The position numbers and the translations under genes were made by a program. 64,000 nucleotides of DNA from Daphnia carinata (taxonomy: Eukaryota; Arthropoda; Branchiopoda; Diplostraca; Daphniidae). Position 1 is the first letter of the stretch; each line of letters begins with the position of its first letter. Below, one piece after another: positions 1 to 11,300 of this stretch. Location: positions 5,084,001 to 5,148,000 of the forward strand of contig NC_081335.1 in assembly GCF_022539665.2 (NCBI RefSeq), given 5' to 3'. Under the pieces are notes generated by a model. That model was not told the origin of the DNA, searched no databases, and saw nothing but the letters and a program-made list of their open reading frames with translations.

Positions 1-3000
1 TTCCCTTTTTTGTGAGATATTTTGAAATCACTAAAAATACCTCACACTACTACAATATCAATAATATTAGGATCAATAGATACGTTTAAGCTTTCTCTAC
101 ATGGCTGTTAAATATTTTATGAAAATCATGTGAAAATATGCATCTAATCGGTATTTGCAATTTTTATGTTTTTCACATAAGGCCCCCATGACGCTAATTT
201 GGGACAGCAGACTACAAACAAAACGACACGTTATGCTTTTTGATTATATTTTGTTAACCGTGGCATAGTCGTAAGACGTTCGATTGCCACTCTGAAGGAT
301 AATGGTTCTATGCTGTCCACAAACTATTTTTAAGTTTCATTTTCCTCATTTTTCCTTTTTTTTGAGATATTTTAAAAGTCACTAACGATACATCGCACTA
401 CAAAAATATCAATAATATTATAATCATTAGATACGTTTAAGTTTTCTCTACATGGCTGTTGAATATTTTATGAAAATCATGTGAAAATATGCATCTAATT
501 GGTAATTGCAATTTTTATATTTTTCCCATAAGGCCCCATGACGCTAATTTGGGACAGCAGACTACATACAAAAACACATGTTATACTTTTTAATAATACT
601 TTATTAACCGTAGCATAGTCGTAAGACGTTCGATTGCGATTCCAAAGGTTAGTGGTTCGATACTGTCACGCACTATTTTTAAGTTTCGTTTTCCTAATTG
701 CTCATTTTCCTTTTTTTGCGAGATTTTTTTAAAATCACTAAAGATACCTCACACCTCTACAATATCAATAATATTAGGATCAATAGATTCGTTTAAGTTT
801 TCTCTACATGGCTATTGAATATTTTATAGAAATCATATGGAAATATCCATCTAATCGGTGATTGCAATTTTTATGTTGTTCACATAAGGCCCCATGACGC
901 TAATTTGGGACAGCAGACTACATACAAAAAGATATTTTATGCTTTTTAACTACATTTTGTTAACCATACCGTAGTCGTAAGACGTTCGGTTGCCACCCTG
1001 AAGCACAATGGTTCTATACTGGCAACACACTATTTTCAATTTTCGTCTTCCTCATTACCTTATTTTTCCTTTTTTTGTGAGATATTTTGAAATCACTAAA
1101 GATATCTCACACTACTTCAATATCAATAAAATTAGGATCAATAGATTCGTTTAAGTTTTCTCTACAAGGCTGTTGAATATTTTATGAAAATCATGTGAAA
1201 ATATGCATCTAGTCGGTAATTGCAATTTTTATGTTTTCACATAAGCCCCCATGACGCTAATTTGGGACAGCAGACTACATACTAAATGACATGCTAGGCT
1301 TTTCTGTCAAGTTGTGTTAACCATGGCTTAGCTGTACGACGGTGGGTTACTGACATAAAGGTTGATGGATCTATACCGCATTGGCACCACATTTAATTTT
1401 TTTATTCTCGTTTTTGAAATTTTCCTATTTGGTGAGATATTTTTGAAATCACTAAGAACACCTTAAACTAAAGATATATCAATAATATTGGTGCCAATTG
1501 ATTTGTTTTAGTTTTCTCTGCATGGCTGTTGAATATTTTGTGAAAATCATGTCACAATATTTATCTAATCAGTGATCGCAATTCTTATGTTTTTTACATA
1601 AGCTCCCATGACACTAATTTGGGACAGCAGACTACGTTTTAAGACACATGTTATGCTTTTCAAGATATTTTTATTCAGTATGGCATAATCGTACGATGTT
1701 GGATTGCCAACATAAAGGCTGAAGGATCTATACTCTATGGGAACTATATATAAGTTTTTTTTTCTTTATTTTTGAATTTTTTGCCATTTGGTGAGATATT
1801 TTGAAATCACTTAGTACACCTTATACTAAAGCAATATCATCAATACTGGTATCAATAGATTCGTTTAAGTTTCCTTTACATGGCTGTTAAATATTTTATG
1901 AAAATCATGTGAGAATACTTATCTAATGGCTGATTGTAATTCTTATCTATTTTCCATAAGCTCCCGTGACGCTAATTTGGGACAGCAGCCTACATACAGA
2001 AAGACATGTTATGCTTTTGAACTTCTTTGTGTGAACCATGGCATAGTCGTAAGACGTTCGATTGCCAGACCAAAAGGTTAATGGTTCTATACTGTCAAGT
2101 CATTGTTTTAAATTTTTTAATCCTCCTTTCCTCATTTTCCCCGTTCTTGTTAGATTTTTTAAAATCACTTAAGATACCTTACACCACTGCAATATCAACA
2201 ATATTAGGATCGATTGATTCGTTTAAGTTTTCTCTACATGGCTATTGAATGTCATATGAAAATCATGTAAAAATATGCATCTAATCGATGATTGCAATTC
2301 TTATGTGTTTTACATAAGCTCCCGTGACGCTAATTTCGGACAGCAGACTACATACTAGATGACATATTATGCTTTTGAAAAATGTTTAATTCAAGATGGC
2401 ATAGTCGTAAGACGTTGGATTGCTAACCAATAGGATCGTGGTTCTATACTGACCAGTCACTACTATTTCATTTTTTGAATTTTCCCATTTTTTGTGAGAT
2501 ATTTTTAAATCACTTAAGATACCTTACACTAACACAATATAAAAATATTAGGATCAATGGATTCGTTGAAGTTTTCTCTCCATGGTTGTCGAATATTTTG
2601 TGAAAATCATGTTATAATATTCATCTAATCGGTGATTGCAAGTCTTGTGTTTTTTGCATAAGCTCCCATGACGCTAATTTGGGACAGCACACTACATACT
2701 AAATGACTTATTATAGTTTTCTGTTACAATATGTCAAGGGTGGCATAGTCGTAAGACGTTGGATTGCCAACCTGAAGAATCATGGTTCAACTCCAGTTGT
2801 AGAAAATCAAAATTTACTTTTGCCTAAATTTTTCACTTTTTATCACATTTTGTGAGATTCTTTTAAATCTTCAATGACGCCTTGAGCTAACGCAATATCA
2901 ACAAACACTGGTATCGATAGAATCGATAAGCTTTCCTCTACATGGCAGTTGAATTTATCATGAAAATCATGTGATAATATTAATCTAATTAGTCATTGCA

Positions 3001-3308
3001 ATTCTTATGTTTTTTACATAAGCCCCCGTGACGCTAATTTGGGACAGCAGACTACATACTAAGTGACATATTATGCTTTTCAAAAAAATTTATTAGCCAT
3101 GGCGTAGTGGTAAGACGTTGGATTGCTAACACCAAATGGTATGGTTCTATACCGACAGTGCACAACATGCGAAGTTCAATTAAATCGATTTGCAATTTTT
3201 CCCTATGTGTGAGATATTTTGAAATCACTAAAGACATATTCAACTAACGCAATATCAACAAACATTGCGATTAATAGATTCATATAAATTTTCCCTACAT
3301 GGCTGTTG
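1..3308. repeat. Tandem array of ~355-bp units, each with a tRNA-like segment
   Basis: About nine head-to-tail copies are visible and the array runs off the left edge. Landmarks recur every 345-363 bp: a GTGAGATATTTTGAAATCACT block, an ACATGGCTGTTGAATATTTT block, the highly conserved GACGCTAATTTGGGACAGCA block, and a tRNA-like stretch. The tRNA-like stretches begin near 256, 606, 961, 1318, 1675, 2034, 2390, 2735 and 3098. Homology stops abruptly after ACATGGCTGTTG near 3308. Copies differ by scattered substitutions and small indels, so the array is old or poorly homogenised. The small open frames in it are not coding: they do not persist between copies. It could be a tRNA-derived satellite or tandemly amplified SINE-like units. 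Confidence 0.93.
3099..3160 (+). other. Best-preserved tRNA-like core of the satellite
   Basis: The stretch has a perfect A-box-like TGGCGTAGTGG, an arm reading TTGGATTGCTAA that would put GCT (serine-like) at the anticodon, and a B-box-like GGTTCTATACC. The 3' half of the anticodon stem is disturbed and I found no paired 7-bp acceptor stem, so it is unlikely to be a working tRNA gene. It could still be an internal RNA polymerase III promoter. The same segment is recognisable in all the other units of the array, usually in a more degraded form. Confidence 0.55.
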
Positions 3309-3503
3309 TTGTTTTTCGTTGTTGTTTTACATCATTCTTGATTTTTTCACATTTCGTGCGATATTGTTGAATCGCAGTTTGTAAGAAAAATTGCAGAAAA
3401 AAGAAAACTCATTAAGAATTTTTTACTTCGTCACTATATGTTTACTGCTGTATGATAGTTTCCTAGCGTTCTGCAAAATAGCTATTCAGTTTTAACTTCT
3501 ATC

Positions 3504-3562
3504 TGGCATTGAACTGCAGTCCTTATTATCATGAGTCTAATGCTTTACCTCTGAGCTACCAA
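3504..3562 (-). other. tRNA-like relic, CAT anticodon-like
   Basis: Read on the minus strand it has a textbook A box (TGGTAGCTCAGAGGTAAAGC), an anticodon-loop-like CTCATGA, and a B-box-like AGTTCAATGCC. The T stem and anticodon stem carry mismatches and the flanks do not form an acceptor stem. I read it as a tRNA-derived relic or a SINE head, not a functional tRNA-Met. Confidence 0.5.
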
Positions 3563-3731
3563 ACTTCTGATGATAAAACTTCTATTTATAAATACTATTT
3601 AAATGTTACCCCAAAATGCAGACAAAAATATTACTTTTTGGGGATTTTATTTGACATGATAGGCAGATATCGTCTATCGTCCCTATAAATACATCGAATG
3701 TATTAATTAAACACAAGATTATATTTGAGCT

Positions 3732-3790
3732 GCTGAGAATTGAACCTCAGACCTCCGTCTCACCATCCAGGCATTCATCCACTGTGCCAT
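3732..3790 (-). other. tRNA-like relic, GTG anticodon-like
   Basis: On the minus strand it contains the A-box-like TGGCACAGTGGATGAATGCC, a loop TGGTGAG placing GTG (histidine-like) at the anticodon, and a T arm with a perfect 5-bp stem (CTGAG/CTCAG) around GTTCAAT. No complementary acceptor stem is seen in the flanks. It is better preserved than the relic at 3504 but still looks like a tRNA-derived repeat. Confidence 0.5.
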
Positions 3791-3839
3791 GTCGTAAGAT
3801 AAAATATGAAAATTACCGCCACCCCACGCCCTTCGAAAA

Positions 3840-4815
3840 CAGTGTCCAGAATTAGCGCTTTCGCTTAAAGCACAATCAAATGGGACTATGACGAGAACAA
3901 CAAAACAGTTTTTTTTTTATTTTTACTTAAAACCAATGACTTATTAACAAATTTCTTCTACGACAAGTAAAAGGAACATGAAAAGCGTGAAAAACCACTG
4001 AAATTTCTGAAAAAAACTACAAATAAACTTGTGTCCCAATAAGGGACAACAGTTTCCGAAAAATTTCTCGTTTAGTCACTGGTAAAATGAAATAAAAAAT
4101 ACGGAATTACCTTTAAAAATATAAAAAGTTTATTGGCTTTGAAGTTACGAAAAAAAAAGTGAAAGAATGTAAATTAATTTTTTAAAAAAGCTGCGTGGAT
4201 GAACCCAGACTAGATTCTAAGTCCCTAAAGTATTTTTGCGTTATTTCTATGAAAATGATTCAAAAAACGGATAAATATCCTACATCAATCGATTTATTTT
4301 TGAATTCTGCGTCGATTGATGTAAAAATATTGAAAAAAATTTTTTTTTTTTTTTTCGAAAATATCTGTGTCCTAAATTAGCGTCGGCTGTCCCAAATTAG
4401 CAGGAATGGGGGTTTTTTCTGGTTTGTAATATTAGAATAATACTAGCATTTAATGGGACAGACTTGTACTTAATCTGTAGAACTTAACTTGCTCTACTGT
4501 TTGATATAATTATTTAATGGGTTTCTTCAATTTTACCTTAGAAATTTCCTGTGCCGACCAGGTGTCAGCTAACAAATCGTACGCTGTTTAGGTTTTTCGC
4601 CCGCAAGCAAAACGCACAGATTTCAATTACCGTTTTCTCGAATATTGTTATGTTTTAAATTTTGCCCTTTTGATAAATTGCGTAACCCCCTTTTAGTTTA
4701 TAATTCGCCTATAAGATGTCCCAATAGAACCCCTATCAGTATACCATTCGTGATGCGACGAAATGTATGTTTTTTGTCCCAAATTAGCAGGAACCGGGCC
4801 TGTGTCCCAATTCGC
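3840..4815. other. Non-coding stretch with repeated TGTCCCAAATTAGC motifs
   Basis: No gene is supported. The motif CTGTCCCAAATTAGCAGGAA occurs near 4385 and, with a different lead, near 4778. A looser GTGTCCAGAATTAGCGC occurs near 3850 and AATTAGCGTCGGCTGTCCC near 4377. Its reverse complement is the conserved GCTAATTTGGGACAG of the satellite units. Repeats of this kind are typical of the ends or sub-termini of DNA transposons, but no complete element could be delimited. Confidence 0.4.
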
Positions 4816-4828
4816 TCTTTTACCTTAA

Positions 4829-6348
4829 TTGTCTTAAGTGAAGTGTTTTTGTATGGACTGATTGGCTATTACTTCTGGGAATTAAAGAATGCGGTTTCCA
4901 TAAAATTAAAGTTGTTCTATCCGAAATGGCAATACTTCAGTACAGCCTTGGATGGTTTTCAATCGAAGCTACATAAGCTCGAATGAAAAGAAAAACTTAT
5001 CACTCCTGCTCGTTTTACTTGTTCAAACAGTATTCTATCTGCATAACACTGTTTACGGTTATATTTTCTGCCTCACCTCTCGCCGTCTTGTGTTTTACTC
5101 AAATTATTGTCTATCGCTAACGTAGAAGGTGCATTCCTATAAAAATTTCCCAAAACAAAGGCTCCTGCAGTTATGAGCCAGAATGACGAAGGTGAGGTCC
5201 TTCGTTGAACACATAAAATTATACCGGTGGCTTTTCACCGTAAAAGTGGAGACTCCTTCCACTCCTGAATGTTCTTCGAAATGCTTTCACCAGCTTATTA
5301 GGAGGTCGGCTTTCTCTTCCGAGTCGGTTATTAACGTACCGTAGTTAGAACGGAGATGTTGTCCAGCTGTTGAGTGGTTGAAGCTGCGCCCGGTCATCGA
5401 TTTGGAGAAGCTCAAAGCGTTTCTTGTCCGTTTCAAAAATTAAGACCTGTGATAAGCTTTCCTCGTGCGTTCTTTTTTGCATTTATGATGGTTTTCCTTT
5501 TAATTGGCTTCGTTTGTCTGCTAGACGATCATTTTGTCATTAGAGAAGAGGTCTAATCTCCATTCAGCGAGGGCTTAGCGTGTTTTCTTTACAAATATGT
5601 AGCCTGGGTTTGGATTTTTCTGGATTAATTCTTTTCTTCACTGTGAAGAAGGAGTCGCTGGTTTCAATATGGGTGTTGTAGAATATTTGATAGGTTTCTT
5701 ATGGAGTGTTCAGGTCCATATATTTTTTTTATAGCTCCCGTTACTGCTGTATTCCATTCTTGCCATGGTCGTCGTTTAGGATCATAGGCTTCTAAGTAAC
5801 GGCCTAAAGCGGGCTATATGTTTTAAAAGCTGAAATAGTTATATTTTTGGAGGTTTTTTTTTTTAAATATAGAGCTATCGAACTAAAGATAACTTCTAGG
5901 TTGTAGTTGTGGACTGTTAATGCTATAAGTTTGCTATTCCCACCTGTGTTAAAAAACCCCAATTTATTAGAGACGCAATTCAGAAGTTTTTGACGCAGCA
6001 TCCGGAACTGGTCTATGGAGATGGAGTTATGGACCAAAAGATAATGTAAAATGGGTCGTGGTAAACAGAGGCCTGTGTCGATACACAAATAACAAAATAT
6101 TAGTAAATTGTAATATTAAAAGTTAATGTAGTCATAAATAATAAAAAAAAACTAAATAAATTTATTTACGTATGAAAATCTGTATCTTAAGTCTTAAAAA
6201 AAAGCGATTTGCTGCAATCGAAGACGGTCGGGGCCGAGCCCTAACCGTAGCTATGTAATTCATGAAAGGGTTCTGTACCAGGACTTCCCGTCGTACGTTT
6301 TCTGGTAGGTTCAGGCAGCTAAACGAGAGCGAGTTGCTCTGGGCCTCT
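4829..6348 (-). mobile_element. Degraded non-LTR retrotransposon fragment, copy 1
   Basis: This ~1.5-kb segment matches 18057-19574 over its full length in the same orientation. On the minus strand, around 5340-5270, the translation reads LITDSEEKADLLISW, a stop, then KHFEEH. That is typical of the linker between endonuclease and reverse transcriptase in LINE-type elements. Other frame-preserved patches include LNLPENVRRE near 6310 and a ~90-residue open patch at 5804-6088 that is also conserved in copy 2. Stops and frameshifts separate the patches, so the copy is dead. No catalytic reverse-transcriptase motif was found in this fragment. The LINE assignment rests mainly on the linker motif. 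Confidence 0.6.
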
Positions 6349-6351
6349 GGC

Positions 6352-7012
6352 CATAGATAAAGACCACTGGTTCGTTATCCCCATAAGAAAAATAACATGG
6401 GCTGCTGACGCAGAAATTTGTAGTACCCTTCCTACGATTTTTTGGATCCTTACTCTGCTTGTAATGTCATCAAGTGGCGGTTTTTATCACTACTGAAGGT
6501 TTAAATAGCTTCCGACCAACTGCCAGTGTTTGTGACATTTGCCAGCCTCGTGTTGCGTGATTGTGCTTCAAAATGTCTTTGTCTACCGAAATCTTCATTT
6601 TCCAAAATTGAATGCTGCTATTCTTAACCATAACAAGCTTTCCAAAGTTGTATCCATTAAAAACAAAGATATAAATGTGATAAAGAAATAAATGTGATAT
6701 TTCAATCAATGTTGAATTATAATAGTCAATTTTTTATCAGTACTTCAAAGGAAATTTAGTTCAAGATTGTATTGCTATTCCTATAATTATAATTTATCGT
6801 ATAGTTAATAATAGTGGACTAGTTTTCATGAAAACATATACTTCGAACACCCGTCAAAAGTCCCTCAACCCTGTTTCTATGCGTTCATGTCATATAGTTC
6901 TTTGCTTTGTCTGCGAGAGGTACTACAATCAGAGTAAGGATTTTGCTTTTTCGGCATCAGTAGGGATAGGGCTAAAAGCATAGCACACTGCGAACCAGTG
7001 GTCTTTATCTAT
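6352..7012. repeat. 22-bp inverted repeats around a 660-bp segment
   Basis: ATAGATAAAGACCACTGGTT at 6352 is followed by CG, and the exact reverse complement of all 22 bases lies at 6991-7012. The left arm begins exactly where the two retrotransposon copies stop matching. The right arm begins just where the duplicated block 6752-6985 stops matching its partner near 15616. The arms could be the termini of an inserted element or a rearrangement scar. No clear target-site duplication was seen. The remainder, 6374-6751, has no gene I can support. Confidence 0.5.
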
Positions 7013-7560
7013 GCAATAAGAATTACTTTTTGAGATTGAAATATATGAATCATTGTTCGGAAATAATGTGTTGGTTGTATTATTGGTCTTTTGGGAAAAA
7101 CCGGATTAATACAATCCATGATTATGCCTATATGTTTTGAAATTCCCAAAGATCGCCCAGCTGTTAAATACCTAATGTCCATGGACATGAAAAGTCACAC
7201 CAAATGTCGCTTGACTTCCTCGGATCCCATTCCATACATTCGAACTTACTCAATGGGTTTACCTAAGGGCAGTCAACACAACTCCATCATCAATCACGAG
7301 TAAAAGATGTTCATTTGTTGTTATTAAACCTTTTCCGGACCCTCCCTTGTTTACTGATTTTCTTTCACAGTTTGCAATATTTACAGGAAAGTGGTCTACT
7401 GGACCACTGGTTAAAACAGTACACACCCAACGTTGATAAATGTATGGTAGGAAAGAGCAAACCTCATGAGCGGGTGATTCCTCTCACCCTGCTAGATCTG
7501 CCAATTGACAGATCTTAGAGAAAGGCGCTTAGCGCCTTTCTACTTTTAGGCATCGGTATC
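6752..7560. repeat. Duplicated block, left copy (partner 15378-16434)
   Basis: Two segments, 6752-6985 and 7156-7560, match 15378-15616 and 16044-16434 in the same order and orientation. The spacer between them is about 170 bp here and about 430 bp in the right copy. The second segment contains ionotropic-receptor exons. The two copies bracket the NACHT locus as direct repeats. Confidence 0.75.
7150..7518 (+). pseudogene. Ionotropic receptor C-terminal fragment, left copy
   Basis: Two exon-like pieces can be spliced: about 7150-7299, then 7371 onward, across a 71-bp GT-AG intron with a good pyrimidine tract. The joined frame reads ...GLPKGSQHNSIINHD then LQYLQESGLLDHWLKQY. This is the pattern of the second ligand-binding lobe just before the last membrane segment of ionotropic glutamate and chemosensory receptors. 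Membrane segment M4, intact in the right copy, is destroyed here by an insertion-like change at 7494-7540 that gives an early stop. The upstream ion-channel segments are absent. It is a broken fragment; which receptor gene it came from is unknown. Confidence 0.7.
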
Positions 7561-7824
7561 GAATTGCAGACGAAGAAGCGTGCCGCACAATAAAAGTTGT
7601 TCGCTGTTTACATTGGCAAGCAAGGGCGAGTTTTGCTTTCAGGGTGACCTTGTTGCCGACCGCAGTCTATTTTCGATTTACGGTCACTCCGTCAGCGTTC
7701 TTCTTCTCATCTCGTTTGTTTTTACTTCCATGATACCTGTTAAGAGACTAATTAATTTGTATGTAATTTTCTCTAAAATACGTTTACAGATCTTCTGTGG
7801 TCGTTGTGGTTTTTGAAAGGACTC

Positions 7825-7932
7825 CTAGTCCTCCGAAATAAGTACGGGATTTCGAAACACTTCAGTAAAATCGGCAACTTTTTGTTCAATAACTTGTTGG
7901 ATGTCATTTCGTATTTTTTGTGGCATTTCGCA
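7825..7932 (-). pseudogene. Duplicated fragment of the NACHT protein C-terminus
   Basis: About 105 bp matches 8849-8950 inside the large NACHT frame, roughly 85% by eye with small indels. Its translation contains IRNDIQQVIEQKVADFTEVF, against IRNDIQQVIEQNAAEFIDEV in the gene. It is followed by low-complexity poly-C and poly-T and has no independent start. It is either a leftover of a tandem duplication of the whole gene or a lost additional C-terminal module. Confidence 0.75.
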
Positions 7933-8370
7933 TTTTTTTTTACCCCCTCCCCCCCTCCCTTTCCCCCCCCCAAAAGAAACAAAAGCAAAACCATCTCTGA
8001 GCAAAACAGGCACAGACCGTGGGCCAACAGCAGTTGTTTGATTCACAGCATCCGGAACAGGGTAAATAGGTCGTTGAGGTGGAGGAACTAGCATCGATTG
8101 AATAGAATCATATAGAACAGGAGTAAAAAGTAAAATGTGAAAGTATATGTTGTGTAATGTTTCTATTGTTATGATACACAGGGTCCCATCATAGTTTAGA
8201 GAGTTAAACAAGTGCTGCCATCAGTGGGAGGAGTTTGTACGAAAGAAGACTTTTCAACTCCGGTTCGCAACTTCGCCAATCGTTTCTTTTTTCGATTGAT
8301 TGACAACCTTTATAGACGTCACATCAAAATCATCATCAACGTCATCATCTACATAATCAAACCAATTTCA

Positions 8371-11300
8371 TTATTCTTTCAATGCTTCCTCCATGGCATC
8401 AGTGATAACACCAAAAGATGGGACCTCGTCAGTCTTGTCTAAAAGCTCGTCGATTTGACGTTGAATCTTTTCGCGATTTTCGGCATCCAAATGAGCGAGC
8501 ATCGCCTCAACCATCTTCTCCTCTCCTTCTACCACAGGATAATATATAACGGGATTGTTATCGATTTCGTGGAGCACCAATTCTTTCACGGCATTTGTGT
8601 CCAGTTTCTCCGAAACGCATTTCAAAAACGTGTTCACTTTTGCATTGTACTCCGTAAAGGTTCTGAGATACGAGAGATAACAGAGAGTGGTATCAGCCCA
8701 TATGGTAAGCGCCTTCTCAGTTCTCGTGGAAGCCTGCAACGTCGTGATGTTTTTGACGAATTGTTCAAGTTGCCTGGCATTGCTGTATTCGATTAAAAAT
8801 ATCAAAATATTTATTTGTTTGTACAATGCTTTAATAGAAAAAAACAGTCCTCCGAAATAAGTTTCGGGATGTCGAAACACTTCATCAATGAACTCGGCAG
8901 CATTTTGTTCAATAACTTGTTGAATGTCATTTCGTATTTCTTGTGGCAACATGTCCAGCCGTCCGTCAATGGCATCTCCCCACGACATGGCTTTCAATAA
9001 AAGAGGAAACCCATCGACTTCGTGGACCAGCAACTTTTTCACGGCCTCCCAACCGAAAATACCCGACACCGACTTCAATATGTCGTTCGTCGTCGTTATC
9101 TCAAAATGTTCGAAGATGTAACTCCATACGCTGCGCTGTTGCGTGCCAATGAGACGAACCGATGTGAGAACATCGACGCAGTTGCCGAGTTGCACCTCGC
9201 TGCCATAATCCAAGTAAAATCGTAAGACGTCACCGTAACGTTTTACGACTTCCCTGCTACTCGTGTCAATCGTAGGGTCCTGGATTATGAACGAGTCGTG
9301 TGTCATTGGCAGAGCCTTTTCCATCCACTCTTTTTTAATTTCCTCTTGGCTTGTTTCTGGTAAACAGTTCAAGATGCGTTTGACGTCCTCTTGCGACAGA
9401 TGAAGAACAACGTAGCCATGATCGTCTTGGTGGAGCAACAGTTCTTTAGCGCATTCACCGCCGAGTATATCCGATACGCAAGTCAAACAGTCCAAAATGC
9501 ATTGGATGTTTAAACCAAAAGTGGCTATCGATAATAGCAAGTCATCCCAAATGCTGTTGTTCGGCAGAACTTGTTCGGCCTGACCGATTGTGGTTCCGTC
9601 ATCATTCGGCGAGGAAAATAAATGGTTGAGGGAGTACTGGCGCCGAAGGTGGCTCGAGGACCTTCTTTCTGCTTTTTTGGTAGCATCTTTAAGAGTAATC
9701 GTTTTCACGAAATCCAAGAGTTGTGTTTCGTTGAACTTCCTCAAATGTTCGCTTGACAACAGGTCAAAATTCCACGCTAGTTCATCCGTAAGCAAACGCT
9801 CCGTGAAGGGACCAACGCCTTCTAGTGATAGCAACTCCTGCAGGTTTTCGGCATCCACGTGTCGTAAAGCCGCCGCTGGTACCCCGGTTATTCCGTCGTT
9901 GTAGAAAATCCATTCACTCAGACATTTGTAGTCTACAACACCACCTCGATCGACGACGATCTTCGCCATGGCGTTTAAGAATGCGTTTGACATCCAAAAA
10001 TTGAAACAAGAAGTCCATGACAACGCAGGTTTGGTTATTAACAGGTCAAGTAGATGATCATGTCCTAATTCTTTCTTGACGACGTTCAATATCAGTTGAA
10101 ATATTTCTACCTTTCTCGCTTTTAATGCGTGATCAAGTGACCGGTAAATGGATTCGTTTAACACTGTTAACTCGTCGGTCAGTGCGACGGGAAAAATGTC
10201 TCTCACAAAAGCCAACAGTTTGGAACAGACTTGCTCGTGATTTTTAGCAGCGGCGAAGTAAAACGGAGTGTAACGCTGAAGCACCACCTGGCGCACTGCT
10301 TGTTTAGCTTCATCATCGAGTTCCGGCTGGCCAAATCTTGCTAATATTTGGCCGACTATGTCGACATCTCCGTAGAAGGCTGCTCCGTGAAGAAGAGTGA
10401 TGCCGTATTCATCCCTTGCCAATAGGATGTCGAGATCCGTCGGGATGGCGTCCTCTTTATCTAGCCGACACGGCTGGTAAATATTCTGAAATGCTTCCGG
10501 ATCTTTTGATAAAAGTGGGCCGTAAAGTCGAGCGAGAAGAGTAGACAATCCTAGTTCCTGTAAAATATCCAGCATTTTGGCAATTCGACCATGCATCAGA
10601 TTGTTTTGATACCCGGAAACTTGAAACAACAAACTGGCGAATTTGGAATCGTTCCTGTAAGTTGTCGAATCGGATAAAAGCTTAAGAAATCTTTTCAGAT
10701 GACTGCGATAGTTGTCACGGCAAATCAAAAATTTCAAATATGGTATAATACCGCTTCCTTGTTTCCTTAAACACCAGTTGAACGCAGCGCGCTGATTTTC
10801 CAAAAACTGAAGTAATTCATTCACCGTTTGCTGGTGCTCGTTTCGGTTACCGAAAGAACTTCTTTCGATTTTGCCAATATCATTGAACACGACAAACATA
10901 AGTTTGTCCATAACATTGCACGTAGAGGGCTCGTATGGGTCGATGTCGAAATAATTGATGAATCGTTTAAAGAGCTTGCTTTCGTTTAAAAAGGGGGACG
11001 AAATACGGCAATCATACTTTACGATAGCCAAGCAGAGAGACCATTGGACTTGACGTCTTGCGAACGTTGCATCCAGACAGTCACATAGCAATTTGAATAT
11101 ATTGCCTTTTGCATTCGAAAGCGAGGAGAAAAGGGCATTGGTAACGTTGGTTGCGGGAATCTCTCTGTAAAACACCGTTCGTGGAGAAATGCAGAGCAAA
11201 AACTGGGAAAATAGATTTTTAGCAAACTGTGTGAGTCGACCAGGTAATTGACGATGATCAATTTTATTACGCCATCCTTGATCCTCAACCAAAGTCTTCA

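Larger units (their letters stand above)
3309..3830. other. AT-rich non-coding stretch beside the satellite
   Basis: No supportable gene. The stretch holds two minus-strand tRNA-like sequences, listed separately, in otherwise simple AT-rich sequence. Confidence 0.5.

Noticed and set aside
2027-2248. 73-codon open frame in the satellite
   Set aside because: It falls inside one unit of the array and is not kept in the other units.
7773-8211. Longer minus-strand frames around 7773-8211
   Set aside because: Only the ~105-bp piece related to the NACHT tail is meaningful; the rest is Gly/Lys coded by poly-C and poly-T.
8455-8796. Plus-strand open frames under the NACHT gene
   Set aside because: They are antisense shadows of the long minus-strand coding frame, with no homology or splice signals of their own.
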